64,000 nucleotides of DNA from Streptomyces sp. NBC_01275 (GTDB taxonomy: Bacteria; Actinomycetota; Actinomycetes; Streptomycetales; Streptomycetaceae). The position numbers were made by a program, and so were the translations under genes. Position 1 is the stretch's first letter. Every line of letters starts with the position of its first letter. The stretch covers positions 4,836,001 through 4,900,000 of the forward strand of contig NZ_JAPEOZ010000001.1 of NCBI RefSeq assembly GCF_026340655.1. Reading direction: 5' to 3'. Shown here piece by piece: positions 7,779 to 16,432 of the stretch. The notes under the pieces were generated by a model, which saw only the letters and a list, made by a program, of their open reading frames with translations, was not told the origin of the DNA and made no database searches.

Positions 7779-8000
7779 TTGTCCACAGCGGGTGGCGAAT
7801 CTTGTGCACAACGTGCGGGAACAGCTGTGCCCCCTGTCACCGACCCATGTTTATGCAGGTCAGGCAGGGGGCGAACGAGCCTTCGAGGGGTGGTGACTGC
7901 CGGTAGTTACGTCATACCGGCGTCAACCTCCAGGGAGTTATCCACAGATCGTCGTTTCTTTTCCCCACTCTGTGGAAAGCGGGGCCTTGCCTGTGGATAA
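7779..8000. promoter_or_regulatory. Cluster of DnaA boxes in the rhomboid-crgA gap
   Basis: Three perfect boxes: TTGTCCACA (7779-7787, +), TTATCCACA (7938-7946, +) and TTATCCACA on the minus strand (7992-8000). There are also near matches TTGTGCACA (7802-7810) and CTTTCCACA (minus, 7971-7979). The gap is otherwise gene-free (278 bp) and lies just beyond the 3' end of crgA, between convergent genes. It is not oriC, because dnaA, dnaN and an oriC-length array are absent. It could titrate DnaA or mark the origin domain. Confidence 0.8.
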
Positions 8001-8036
8001 CTCAGCGGATACCCCTGGGTAGAGGTGGTCCGGCAG

Positions 8037-8291
8037 CTACTTCCACTGCGTGGAGACGCCGAATCCGGCAGCGATGAACCCGAAGCCGACGACAATGTTC
8101 CAGTTGTCCAGCTTGTCGATGGGCAGCGAACCGTCGGTCACATAGAAGACGACGATCCAGGCCAGCCCGATGAGGAACATGGCCAGCATCACAGGCGCGA
8201 CCCAGGCACGGTTGGTCAGCTTGATGGCGGTCGCCTGCTTCGCGGGCGGCGGCGTGTAGTCGGCCTTCTTGCGGATACGTGACTTCGGCAC
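8037..8291 (-). CDS. crgA: Cell division protein CrgA
   Basis: 84 aa, the length expected for CrgA. The N-terminus is short and basic ([16 protein letters not shown]), followed by two membrane segments (~residues 30-50 and 62-80) joined by a short outer loop, ending in GVSTQWK. CrgA coordinates septum placement and restrains FtsZ ring formation in aerial hyphae of Streptomyces. GTG 8291 is chosen because AGGAGAG lies upstream and the family begins PKSR(I/V)RKK. The gene is divergent from the DUF881 gene. Confidence 0.96.
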   Translation of the reverse strand: MPKSRIRKKADYTPPPAKQATAIKLTNRAWVAPVMLAMFLIGLAWIVVFYVTDGSLPIDKLDNWNIVVGFGFIAAGFGVSTQWK

Positions 8292-8432
8292 GAGGGTCTC
8301 TCCTGTCGATGCGCTGCGTGGCCGCGCAGGGTACGGGGTCGGGCTCCGAGCAGCGTACAAGGGGACACTGAGCACTCCCCCGGGCGTCCGTTAGCGTAGT
8401 GCTTCTACGGCGCCGAAGGAGATAAGGGTACG

Positions 8433-9236
8433 TTGAGCAATTCTGCCGACTCCCCCGGGACGGACACAACGGGTTCCGACCCCGCCCCGGCCTCCAGGTC
8501 CCCCAGATCCCGATTCCGGCCCGTGCGCGCGCTCACCGCCGGCGTCTTCGCCCTCGCGGGTCTCCTCTTCATCACCAGTTTCAACACGGCCAAGGGCACC
8601 GACATCCGTACGGACGCCTCCCTGCTGAAGCTGTCCGACCTGATCCAGGAGCGCAGCCACAAGAACGGCGGGCTGGACGAGTCCAACGCCCGCCTGCGCG
8701 AGGACGTGGAGTCGCTGGCCGAGGCCGACGACGGCAGCACCACGGCCGAGGACGAGAAGCTCGCCGCCCTGGAGAAGAACGCCGGCACCCAGAAGCTCAA
8801 GGGCGAGGCGATCACCGTCACGCTCAACGACGCCCCGCCGAACGCCACCGCCAAGCTCCCCGGCTACCCCGAGCCGCAGCCCGACTACCTGGTCATCCAC
8901 CAGCAGGACCTCCAGGCCGTGGTGAACGCCCTCTGGAAGGGCGGCGCCGAGGGCGTCAAGGTCATGGACCAGCGGCTGATCTCCACCAGCGCCGTGCGCT
9001 GCGTCGGCAACACCCTGATCCTCCAGGGCCGCGTCTACTCCCCGCCGTACAAGATCCAGGCGGTCGGGGATCCCGGGAAGCTGCAGAAGGCGCTGGCGGA
9101 CTCGCCGTCGATCCAGAACTACATGGTCTACGTGAACGTCTACGGCCTCGGCTGGAAAGTCACCGAGGACGGGACGGTGACTCTGCCGGGCTACTCGGGC
9201 ACAGTGGATCTGCACTACGCGAAGCCTGTGGAGTAG
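8433..9236 (+). CDS. DUF881-family membrane protein
   Basis: 267 aa. A short Ser/Pro/Arg-rich cytoplasmic N-terminus is followed by one membrane segment (~residues 29-48), a charged coiled-coil stretch (LIQERSHKNG...LREDVESLAE) and the DUF881 domain (~120-265), with DAPP and YLVIHQQDLQAVVNALWKGG typical of the family. It starts with TTG 8433, with GGAG and AAGGG upstream. A TAGCGT -10 box is at 8392-8397. The domain faces outward. Its constant position beside crgA and sortase genes suggests an envelope role. Confidence 0.9.
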   Translation: MSNSADSPGTDTTGSDPAPASRSPRSRFRPVRALTAGVFALAGLLFITSFNTAKGTDIRTDASLLKLSDLIQERSHKNGGLDESNARLREDVESLAEADDGSTTAEDEKLAALEKNAGTQKLKGEAITVTLNDAPPNATAKLPGYPEPQPDYLVIHQQDLQAVVNALWKGGAEGVKVMDQRLISTSAVRCVGNTLILQGRVYSPPYKIQAVGDPGKLQKALADSPSIQNYMVYVNVYGLGWKVTEDGTVTLPGYSGTVDLHYAKPVE

Positions 9237-9255
9237 CCCGGAGCAGCCCTCGGGG

Positions 9256-9966
9256 GTGTCGGTGCGGTTAGTCGTCAGGACCGTCAGCGAACTGTGCATC
9301 ACCGTGGGGGCCGTCATCGTCCTCTTCGTGGTCTATGTGCTGTTCTGGACCGGCGTCCAGGCCGACCGGGTCATGGGCGACCAGATCGACGACCTCCAGA
9401 ACCAGTGGGCGCAACAGACCGTGCAGCCCACCCCGGCCGCGAGCGCCGGCGGCGCCGGTCCCGGAGCGAGCGCCGCCGCCCCGCCGGCCCCGTACGCCCG
9501 CGCCAAGCCCTTCGCGATCATGTACATCCCGCGGCTTGGTTTCACGTGGAACAAGCCGGTCCTCGAGGGCACGGCGACCGGCACCCTCAAGAAGGGCCTC
9601 GGTCACTACACGGGCACCGCCCGGCTCGGGCAGGCCGGGAACTTCTCCGTCGCCGGCCATCGGCGCACCTACGGCGACCCGTTCAAGGACTTTCCGGAGC
9701 TCAGGCGCGGGGACGCGGTGGTGCTGACGGACGGGACGACCTGGTTCACGTATCGGATCGACAAAGGCCCTTACAAAACCGTGCCCTCGGACGTCGAGGT
9801 GATCGACGCTGTGCCACGTAAGTCGGGGTATACGCGTCCGGGCCGGTATCTGACGTTGACCACGTGCGATCCGGAATGGGGGCACAGTCACCGGCTGATC
9901 GTCTGGGCGCACCTGGACTCCACACAGCCCGTGGAGGCAGGCGAACCCAAGGCTCTGCGCCGTTAG
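9256..9966 (+). CDS. Class E sortase (first of three)
   Basis: 236 aa. One N-terminal membrane segment (~12-32) and an Ala/Pro linker lead to a sortase domain (~85-225) with the catalytic triad: His in FSVAGHRRTYGDPF, Cys in LTLTTCDPEWG, and Arg in HSHRLIVW. It attaches surface proteins to the cell wall by transpeptidation. It starts at GTG 9256. A one-mismatch parS site lies inside the gene (9539-9552). It belongs to a run with the small membrane protein, pabA and two more sortases. Confidence 0.92.
   Translation: MSVRLVVRTVSELCITVGAVIVLFVVYVLFWTGVQADRVMGDQIDDLQNQWAQQTVQPTPAASAGGAGPGASAAAPPAPYARAKPFAIMYIPRLGFTWNKPVLEGTATGTLKKGLGHYTGTARLGQAGNFSVAGHRRTYGDPFKDFPELRRGDAVVLTDGTTWFTYRIDKGPYKTVPSDVEVIDAVPRKSGYTRPGRYLTLTTCDPEWGHSHRLIVWAHLDSTQPVEAGEPKALRR
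9539..9552. other. parS-like site with one mismatch inside a sortase gene
   Basis: GTTTCACGTGGAAC differs from the perfect palindrome GTTTCACGTGAAAC at one position, and codes for part of GFTWN. Degenerate parS sites bound by ParB are known near Streptomyces oriC. Being coding sequence, it could also be chance. Confidence 0.5.
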
Positions 9967-10018
9967 TCTGGTGGTGTACGGCGTGAGTCAGGTGCCGTGG
10001 TGCGACGGAAGGGACGGC

Positions 10019-10180
10019 ATGTACGGCTGGATCTGGCGGCATCTGCCGGGAAACGCCTGGGCGAAGGCGCTGATCTCGCTCGTGCTGGTCATCGCCGTGG
10101 TCTACGTCCTTTTCCAGTACGTGTTCCCGTGGGCCGAACCGCTGCTTCCCTTCAACGATGTGACGGTGGACAACCAGTGA
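10019..10180 (+). CDS. Small single-span membrane protein
   Basis: 53 aa: MYGWIWRHLPG, then one hydrophobic segment of ~22 residues (LISLVLVIAVVYVLFQYVF) and a short acidic tail. ATG 10019 has GGAAGGG six to seven bases upstream; an earlier in-frame start at 9971 lacks support. Its stop overlaps the GTG of pabA (GTGA), so the two are translationally coupled. Function unknown; it could be an accessory of the adjacent sortases. Confidence 0.85.
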   Translation: MYGWIWRHLPGNAWAKALISLVLVIAVVYVLFQYVFPWAEPLLPFNDVTVDNQ

Positions 10181-10815
10181 GCGCACGCATTCTCGTCGTC
10201 GACAACTACGACAGCTTCGTCTTCAACCTGGTCCAGTACCTGTACCAGCTGGGCGCCGAGTGCGAGGTCCTGCGCAACGACGAGGTCTCCACGGCCCATG
10301 CCCAGGACGGTTTCGACGGGGTGCTGCTGTCGCCGGGCCCGGGTACGCCCGAGGAGGCCGGCGTCTGCATCGAGATGGTCCGCCACTGCGCGACGACCGG
10401 CGTCCCCGTCTTCGGCGTCTGCCTGGGCATGCAGTCGATGCAGGTGGCGTACGGCGGGGTCGTGGACCGTGCGCCCGAGCTGCTGCACGGCAAGACCTCG
10501 CTGGTGGAGCATGGGGGCAAGGGCGTCTTCGCGGGCCTGCCGACCCCCTTCACCGCGACCCGCTACCACTCGCTGGCCGCCGAGCCGGAGACGGTCCCGG
10601 CCGAGCTCGAGGTGACCGCCCGGACGCACGACGGCATCATCATGGGCCTGCGCCACCGTGAACTGCCTGTCGAGGGCGTGCAGTTCCACCCGGAGTCGGT
10701 GCTGACCGAGCACGGCCACCTGATGCTGGCCAACTGGCTGGTGGAGTGCGGGGACCAGGGCGCCGTGGCGAGGTCGGCGGGGCTCGCCCCGGTGGTGGGC
10801 AGGGCCACGGCGTGA
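10177..10815 (+). CDS. pabA: Glutamine amidotransferase, aminodeoxychorismate/anthranilate synthase component II
   Basis: 212 aa, a complete class I glutamine amidotransferase. It has DNYDSF at the start, LLSPGPGTP, the nucleophile Cys in FGVCLGMQ (~residue 84), and the His/Glu pair in VQFHPESVLTE. It supplies ammonia for 4-amino-4-deoxychorismate (folate) or anthranilate; paralogues are hard to tell apart by sequence alone. Overlaps: GTGA with the small membrane gene upstream and GTGA with the sortase gene downstream, so a folate-type gene sits inside a sortase operon. Confidence 0.93.
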   Translation: MSARILVVDNYDSFVFNLVQYLYQLGAECEVLRNDEVSTAHAQDGFDGVLLSPGPGTPEEAGVCIEMVRHCATTGVPVFGVCLGMQSMQVAYGGVVDRAPELLHGKTSLVEHGGKGVFAGLPTPFTATRYHSLAAEPETVPAELEVTARTHDGIIMGLRHRELPVEGVQFHPESVLTEHGHLMLANWLVECGDQGAVARSAGLAPVVGRATA

Positions 10816-11924
10816 CCGCGCTGCGCCCCGAGCGTGAGGACACGTACGGCGCCGCGCCCTACGAGTCCTTCGGCGGCGATCCGTACGTGGCCGATCCGTA
10901 CGTCTCTCCGCAGGGTCATGGAGCCTCTCCGCAGGGCGGGGAGTCGTTCGAGGGGCCCATCGACGAGGAGACGGTGGCGCTGCGGATACCGCCGCCGCCG
11001 CCCGGGTTCGGCGGCCCCAGATCCGCCTCTGACGCCACAGCAGCCTCTGCCGCCTCCCGTGTCCCTCCGGGCGGCCGGGCGGCCCGCAGAAAGGCCGCCA
11101 AGGGCCGTCGTGGGCGTCACGGGGGCGCATCCGAGGAGTTCTCCGCGTCCTCCCAGGCCTCCGCGGCCTCCGCCTTCGAGGCCGACGCGCCGTCGCAGGA
11201 CGAGCGGCCCCTGTCGCGGATGGAGGCCCGCCGACGGCAGCGGGCGCGCAAGCCGAGCGCGGCCGTGGTCGCCAGCCGGGCGGTCGGCGAGGTGTTCATC
11301 ACCACCGGCGTGCTGATGCTGCTGTTCGTCACCTACCAGCTGTGGTGGACGAACGTGCGGGCGCACGCGCAGGCCGACAAGGAGGCGAGCAGCCTCCAGG
11401 ACGACTGGGCGAACGGCAAGGGCGCCCCTGGCGTCTTCTCGCCGGGGCAGGGCTTCGCGATCCTGCACATCCCCAAGCTGGACGTGGTGGTGCCGATCGC
11501 CGAGGGCGTCAGCAACAAGAAGGTGCTCGACAAGGGCATGGTCGGCCACTACGGGGAGGGCGCGCTGACCACGGCGATGCCCGACGCCAAGACCGGCAAC
11601 TTCGGTCTTGCGGGCCACCGCAACACCCATGGCGAGCCGTTCCGCTACATCAACCGGTTGCAGGCCGGCGACGAGATCGTCGTAGAGACGCAGGACGAGT
11701 ACTTCGTCTACAAGATGACGTCCTCGCTGCCGGTGACCGCGCCGAGCAACACCAGCGTCCTGGACGCGGTCCCGCCGGGCTCGGGTTTCACCGCGCCCGG
11801 CCGCTACATCACCCTGACCACCTGTACGCCGGAGTTCACCAGCAAGTACCGGTTGATCGTCTGGGGCAAGATGGTCGAGGAACGGCCGCGCAGCAAGGGC
11901 AAGCCGGATGCGCTAGTCGAGTAG
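10812..11924 (+). CDS. srtE1: Class E sortase (second, long N-terminal cytoplasmic region)
   Basis: 370 aa. About 160 residues of disordered, charged N-terminus precede a single membrane segment (AVGEVFITTGVLMLLFVTYQ). The sortase domain has His in FGLAGHRNTHGEPF, Cys in LTTCTPEF and Arg in KYRLIVWG. Its start GTG 10812 overlaps the pabA stop. In S. coelicolor two class E sortases at this locus are needed for chaplin attachment and aerial growth and recognise LAXTG-type signals. The srtE1 name is inferred from order and length. Confidence 0.9.
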   Translation: MTALRPEREDTYGAAPYESFGGDPYVADPYVSPQGHGASPQGGESFEGPIDEETVALRIPPPPPGFGGPRSASDATAASAASRVPPGGRAARRKAAKGRRGRHGGASEEFSASSQASAASAFEADAPSQDERPLSRMEARRRQRARKPSAAVVASRAVGEVFITTGVLMLLFVTYQLWWTNVRAHAQADKEASSLQDDWANGKGAPGVFSPGQGFAILHIPKLDVVVPIAEGVSNKKVLDKGMVGHYGEGALTTAMPDAKTGNFGLAGHRNTHGEPFRYINRLQAGDEIVVETQDEYFVYKMTSSLPVTAPSNTSVLDAVPPGSGFTAPGRYITLTTCTPEFTSKYRLIVWGKMVEERPRSKGKPDALVE

Positions 11925-11930
11925 GGGCAC

Positions 11931-12698
11931 ATGAACGTGGCAGCGACCACCGGCGACACCGAGCAGGCACCGGACGCAGAGGACACGGAGGGCACGGAGG
12001 GCACGGTGGCGGGGCCGCCGCGCCGGGGACGGATCGCCTTCGCCGTCAGCGTCTTCGGTGAACTCCTCATCACGGCCGGGCTGGTGCTCGGCCTGTTCGT
12101 CGTCTACTCGCTCTGGTGGACGAACGTCGTCGCCGACCGGCACGCGGGCAAGCAGGCCGACAAGGTGCGCGACAACTGGGCCCGGAGCGACAGCGGGCCG
12201 GGCGCGCTCGACACCAAGGACGGCATCGGCTTCCTGCACGTGCCGGCGATGAAGAACGGCGAGGTCCTGGTCGAGAAGGGCACCTCGACGTCCGTCCTCG
12301 ACGACGGCGTCGCCGGCTACTACACCGACCCCGTCAAGGCCACGCTCCCCACCACCGACAAGACGGGCAACTTCACCCTCGCCGCGCACCGCGACGGCCA
12401 CGGCGCGAAGTTCCACAACATCGACAAGCTGGAGAAGGGCGACCCGATCGTCTTCGAGACGAGGGACGACTGGTACGTCTACAAGGTCTACGCCGTCCTC
12501 CCGGAGACCTCGAAGTACAACGTCGAGGTCCTCGGAACGATCCCGGAGGAGTCCGGCAAGAAGAAGGCCGGGCACTACATCACGCTGACCACCTGCACCC
12601 CGGTGTACACCTCGCGGTACCGCTACGTGGTCTGGGGCGAGCTGGAGCGGGTGGAGAAGGTGAACGCGGACCGCACTCCGCCGAAGGAACTGCGCTAG
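11931..12698 (+). CDS. srtE2: Class E sortase (third)
   Basis: 255 aa. An acidic N-terminus (~35 residues), a membrane segment (~40-62) and a sortase domain with His in FTLAAHRDGHGAKF, Cys in LTTCTPVY and Arg in SRYRYVVWG. It starts at ATG 11931, 6 bp after the preceding sortase stop, so the two are probably co-transcribed. The preceding Leu-Ile motifs differ enough from the other two to exclude recent duplication. It ends at a strong terminator facing pknB. The srtE2 name is inferred from position. Confidence 0.9.
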   Translation: MNVAATTGDTEQAPDAEDTEGTEGTVAGPPRRGRIAFAVSVFGELLITAGLVLGLFVVYSLWWTNVVADRHAGKQADKVRDNWARSDSGPGALDTKDGIGFLHVPAMKNGEVLVEKGTSTSVLDDGVAGYYTDPVKATLPTTDKTGNFTLAAHRDGHGAKFHNIDKLEKGDPIVFETRDDWYVYKVYAVLPETSKYNVEVLGTIPEESGKKKAGHYITLTTCTPVYTSRYRYVVWGELERVEKVNADRTPPKELR

Positions 12699-12740
12699 CG
12701 CAGGGGCTACGGGAAGCGCAGGGGCTACGGGAAAAGAGCG

Positions 12741-12773
12741 GGGCCCTGCCGGACGTGTTGTCCGGCAGGGCCC
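12741..12773. terminator. Bidirectional terminator between the sortase operon and pknB
   Basis: Perfect 14-bp stem GGGCCCTGCCGGAC / GTCCGGCAGGGCCC with loop GTGTT. It is followed by TTTT on the plus strand and by a run containing CTTTT on the minus strand. A direct repeat of about 18 bp (12700-12734) precedes it. Confidence 0.92.
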
Positions 12774-12807
12774 TTTTCGTTCGCTGTTCGCTGCTCGACG
12801 GGTGCGG

Positions 12808-14790
12808 CTAGCCGCCGGTGCCGCCGAAGAAGCTGGTTCCGCCGTTGTTGTTGCCGCCGTTGTTGTTGCTGTTGCCGCCTACCGTCACCAGGTTGACCGT
12901 CTGGCCCGAGTTCACCGTGCTGCCGGGGCTGGGGTCTGCGCTGAAGACGATGGCGTCGTCGTCGTCCGAGCCGGTGATGTTGCCGACCTGGAGGCCCGCG
13001 TTCTCGATCGCCTGCTTGGCGTCCTTCAGCTTCATGCCCTGGAGGTTGGACGGGACCTGGACCTGGCTGCTCTTGCCGATCTGGATCGTGACCGTGGAGC
13101 CCTTGTCGGCCTGGGAGCCGATGGACGGGCTGGTCGAGATGACCTTGCCGACCTGGTTCTGGTCCTGGGTGTCGACCTCGACGCAGTTGCCGGTCAGGTT
13201 GTTCTGCTGCATCTGCGCCTTGGCCTCGTCGCAGCTCTTGCCCGAGACGTCCGGGACGGTCGCCTTCTCCTCGGCCTTGGCGATGGTGAGGGTGATGGTG
13301 GTGCCCTTCTGCACCTCTTCGCCGAGCTTCGGGTCCTGTTCCAGGACGGTGCCCGCCTCCTCGGTGGAGACCTGCTCCTTCGTCTCGACGACGAACCCGT
13401 ACTTGTCGCCTTCCAGGATCGTCTTGGCCTCGTCGAGCTGCTTGCCCAGGACACTGGGCACGGCCACCTTCGGCGCGCCGGTCGAGACGACCAGGTTGAC
13501 GGTGTCGCCCTTGTTGACGTTCTGGCCGACCGCCGGGTCCTGCGAGCAGATGTTGCCCTTGGCGGTGCTCTCGCAGGCCTTCTCGGTGAAGACCGCTTTC
13601 AGCTCGGAGTTGACGGCCATCGTCTTGGCCTCGGCCTGTGTGTGGTTCACGAAGTTCGGCACCGGGAACGGCTTGTCCGCCGCGCCGCCGCTGGTGACCC
13701 ACTTGCCGATCAGGACCGCGCCGACCAGCACCAGGACGGCGGCCACCACCAGCAGGATCGTCGAGGCGTTCGACTTCTTCTGACGGCGCCGGTCCGGGCG
13801 GTCGTCGTAGCCGAAGCTGCCGTCGTCCGGGTTCATCGGCGGCAGCATCGACGTGGCGCCGGCGTCCGCGGAGCGCATGGCCGTGGTGGCCTGGTCGTCG
13901 CCGTAGCCGCCGTAGCCGACCGAGCCCATCGCCGCCGTGGCCGCGACCGGCTGGCCGTCGAGGCAGGCCTCGATGTCGGCGCGCATCTCGTCGGCGGACT
14001 GGTAGCGGTAGTTCGGGTCCTTGACCAGCGCCTTCAGGACGATGGCGTCCATCTCGGGGGTGATCTCGGGGTCGAAGACGCTCGGGGGCTGCGGTTCCTC
14101 CCGTACGTGCTGGTACGCCACCGCCACCGGGCTGTCGCCGACGAACGGGGGGCGGACCGTGAGCAGCTCGTACAGCAGGCAGCCCGTGGAGTAGAGGTCC
14201 GACCGCGCGTCCACCTGCTCGCCCTTGGCCTGCTCCGGGGAGAGGTACTGGGCGGTGCCGATGACCGCGGACGTCTGCGTCATGGTCATGCCGGAGTCGC
14301 CCATGGCGCGGGCGATGCCGAAGTCCATGACCTTGACCTGGCCGTTGCGCGTCAACATGACGTTCGCGGGCTTGATGTCACGGTGGACGATGCCGGCTCT
14401 GTGCGAGTACTCCAGGGCCTGGAGGATGCCGATGGTCATCTCCAGGGTCCGCTCCGGCAGCAGCTTGCGGCCGGAGTGGAGCAGCTCGCGGAGCGTGGAG
14501 CCGTCGACGTACTCCATGACGATGTACGGGATCGAGACCCCGTCGATGTAGTCCTCGCCCGTGTCGTAGACCGCCACGATCGCGGGGTGGTTGAGCGAGG
14601 CGGCCGACTGGGCCTCCCGGCGGAACCGGGCCTGGAAGGAAGGGTCGCGCGCGAGGTCCGCGCGCAGCGTCTTCACCGCCACGGTGCGGCCGAGGCGGGT
14701 GTCATGCGCGAGGTAGACCTCGGCCATGCCACCACGACCGAGCACATGGCCCAGCTCGTACCGGCCGCCGAGGCGACGCGGCTCTTCCAT
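12808..14790 (-). CDS. pknB: Ser/Thr protein kinase PknB with PASTA domains
   Basis: 660 aa. Kinase domain (~11-275): GRGGMAEVY loop, Lys40, HRDIKPANVML at ~136, DFG, and an activation loop with TMTQTSAVIGTAQYLSPEQ (autophosphorylation threonines). A juxtamembrane linker, a membrane segment (~340-362) and four extracellular PASTA domains follow, with a Gly/Asn-rich tail ending GGTSFFGGTGG. PASTA domains bind peptidoglycan fragments and muropeptides; the kinase controls growth and division. It is the last gene of the fhaA-fhaB-PP2C-ftsW-pbpA-pknB row. Confidence 0.97.
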   Translation of the reverse strand: MEEPRRLGGRYELGHVLGRGGMAEVYLAHDTRLGRTVAVKTLRADLARDPSFQARFRREAQSAASLNHPAIVAVYDTGEDYIDGVSIPYIVMEYVDGSTLRELLHSGRKLLPERTLEMTIGILQALEYSHRAGIVHRDIKPANVMLTRNGQVKVMDFGIARAMGDSGMTMTQTSAVIGTAQYLSPEQAKGEQVDARSDLYSTGCLLYELLTVRPPFVGDSPVAVAYQHVREEPQPPSVFDPEITPEMDAIVLKALVKDPNYRYQSADEMRADIEACLDGQPVAATAAMGSVGYGGYGDDQATTAMRSADAGATSMLPPMNPDDGSFGYDDRPDRRRQKKSNASTILLVVAAVLVLVGAVLIGKWVTSGGAADKPFPVPNFVNHTQAEAKTMAVNSELKAVFTEKACESTAKGNICSQDPAVGQNVNKGDTVNLVVSTGAPKVAVPSVLGKQLDEAKTILEGDKYGFVVETKEQVSTEEAGTVLEQDPKLGEEVQKGTTITLTIAKAEEKATVPDVSGKSCDEAKAQMQQNNLTGNCVEVDTQDQNQVGKVISTSPSIGSQADKGSTVTIQIGKSSQVQVPSNLQGMKLKDAKQAIENAGLQVGNITGSDDDDAIVFSADPSPGSTVNSGQTVNLVTVGGNSNNNGGNNNGGTSFFGGTGG

Positions 14791-14905
14791 AGCTACCTAC
14801 CAGCCCTCTCCGTCGGTCCCGACCGGCACACGTGTGCGGTCGGAGGCTGCCGTCCGGGCATACCGTACCCGGCTCGCTTCCTGTGACCTGGCCAAGCCCG
14901 TCACC

Positions 14906-14940
14906 CGATACAGGACCGGTATCGCAACGTGCACCGATAC
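14906..14940. promoter_or_regulatory. Inverted and direct GATAC repeats upstream of pknB
   Basis: CGATAC (14906-14911) faces GTATCG (14919-14924), and CCGATAC recurs at 14934-14940. They lie in the 169-bp gap between pbpA and pknB, the only sizeable gap in this operon, so pknB may have its own controlled promoter. Confidence 0.4.
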
Positions 14941-14959
14941 GTAGGCGACGTGATAGGGG

Positions 14960-16432
14960 TCACTTCTTGCTGTCGATGACTGCCTTCATCACGTCCCTTG
15001 CGATCGGGCCGGCCAGACCGCCGCCGGTGATGTCGCCGCGGTTGGCGGCGCCGTCCTCGACGACGACGGCGACGGCCACCGGCGCGCTGCCGTCGGACAG
15101 CTTCGCGTACGAGATGAACCAGGCGTACGGCTTCTCGCTGTTGTTGAGGCCGTGCTGGGCGGTACCGGTCTTGCCGCCCACGATCACGCCGTCGATCTTC
15201 GCCTTGCCGCCGGTGCCCTGCGCGTTGCTGACGACGGTCTCCATCATTTCCTGGAGGGCCTGCGCGGTCTTGGACGAGACGGCCTGGGAGAGCTCCTTGG
15301 GCTCGGTCGTCTCGATCGTGTCCAGGTTCGCGGCCTTGAGCTCGTCGACCATGTACGGCTTCATCAGCTTGCCGTCGTTGGCGACCGCCGAGGCGACCAT
15401 GGCCATCTGCAGCGGGGTGGCGCGGTTGGAGCCCTGGCCGATGCCGTCCTGGGCGTTCTGCGGCCGGTTGTCCTCGGGGAAGACGCTCTCGGCGGCGCGC
15501 ACCGGAGTGTCCAGCTCCTTGTCGTTGAAGCCGAACTTCTTCGCCTGCGCGATCATCTTCTCGTTGCCGACGTTGTCGGCCATCTTCGCGAAGACGGTGT
15601 TGCAGGAGACCATGAGCGCATAGCGCAGGGTGGCGTTCTCGCAGGCGCCGTGCTCGTTGGTGAGCTTGGACGAGGACTGCGGCAGCGGGAACGGGTCAGG
15701 GGTCTCGGTCTTGTCGTCGATCCCCGCGACCTCCCCGTTCTCCAGCGCCGCGGCGGCGGTGACCACCTTGAACGTGGAGCCCGGCGGGTAGGTCTCGCGC
15801 AGCGCGCGGTTGAGCATGGGGTCGTCGGCGTCGTTCTTCTTCTGGACCGCGTTCCAGGCCTTCGCGTCCGTGTCGGAGTTCCCGGCGAACTTCGAGGGGT
15901 CGTACGACGGGGTCGACACCAGGGCCAGGATCTTGCCGGTGGACGGCTCGATCGCGGCGACCGCGCCCTTCTTGCTGCCCAGGCCCTCGTAGGCGGCCTT
16001 CTGCGCGGCGGCGTTGAGGGTGGTGACGACGCTGCCGCCCTCCTTCTCCTTGCCCGTGATCATGTCGAGCGTGTTGCGGAAGAAGAGCCGGTCGTCGTTG
16101 CCGGTGAGGATGCCGTCCTCGAGGTTCTCCAGCTGGGTGGCGCCGAAGGCCTGCGAGGAGTAGCCGGTGACCGGCGCCCACATCGCGCCGTTGGTCCAGG
16201 TGCGCTTGTACTTGAAGTCGCCGCTGGTGGTCTCCGTGGAGCCGGTGATGGCCTTGCCGTCGACGATGATGTCGCCGCGCGGAGTGGCGTAGCGGGCGAT
16301 GTTGACACGGCGGTTGGCGTCGTCGGTGGCCAGGCTGTCGGCCTTGACGTACTGGAGCCAGTTGTCGCGGAGCAGCAGGGTGAGGATCAGCAGGCCACAG
16401 AAGATCGCGATCCGGCGCAGGGGCTTGTTCAC
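14960..16432 (-). CDS. pbpA: Class B penicillin-binding protein (transpeptidase)
   Basis: 490 aa. One N-terminal membrane segment (RIAIFCGLLILTLLL), a dimerisation domain, and a transpeptidase domain with the three active-site motifs: PGSTFK, SCN (in MVSCNTVFA) and KTGTAQ. It cross-links peptidoglycan together with the SEDS polymerase encoded just upstream. GTG 16432 overlaps the ftsW-like stop (GTGA), so the SEDS and PBP partners are translationally coupled. Length and position match PbpA. Confidence 0.96.
   Translation of the reverse strand: MNKPLRRIAIFCGLLILTLLLRDNWLQYVKADSLATDDANRRVNIARYATPRGDIIVDGKAITGSTETTSGDFKYKRTWTNGAMWAPVTGYSSQAFGATQLENLEDGILTGNDDRLFFRNTLDMITGKEKEGGSVVTTLNAAAQKAAYEGLGSKKGAVAAIEPSTGKILALVSTPSYDPSKFAGNSDTDAKAWNAVQKKNDADDPMLNRALRETYPPGSTFKVVTAAAALENGEVAGIDDKTETPDPFPLPQSSSKLTNEHGACENATLRYALMVSCNTVFAKMADNVGNEKMIAQAKKFGFNDKELDTPVRAAESVFPEDNRPQNAQDGIGQGSNRATPLQMAMVASAVANDGKLMKPYMVDELKAANLDTIETTEPKELSQAVSSKTAQALQEMMETVVSNAQGTGGKAKIDGVIVGGKTGTAQHGLNNSEKPYAWFISYAKLSDGSAPVAVAVVVEDGAANRGDITGGGLAGPIARDVMKAVIDSKK

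Noticed and set aside
7779..8000. Chromosomal origin oriC
   Set aside because: Only three perfect DnaA boxes, and neither dnaA nor dnaN adjoins.
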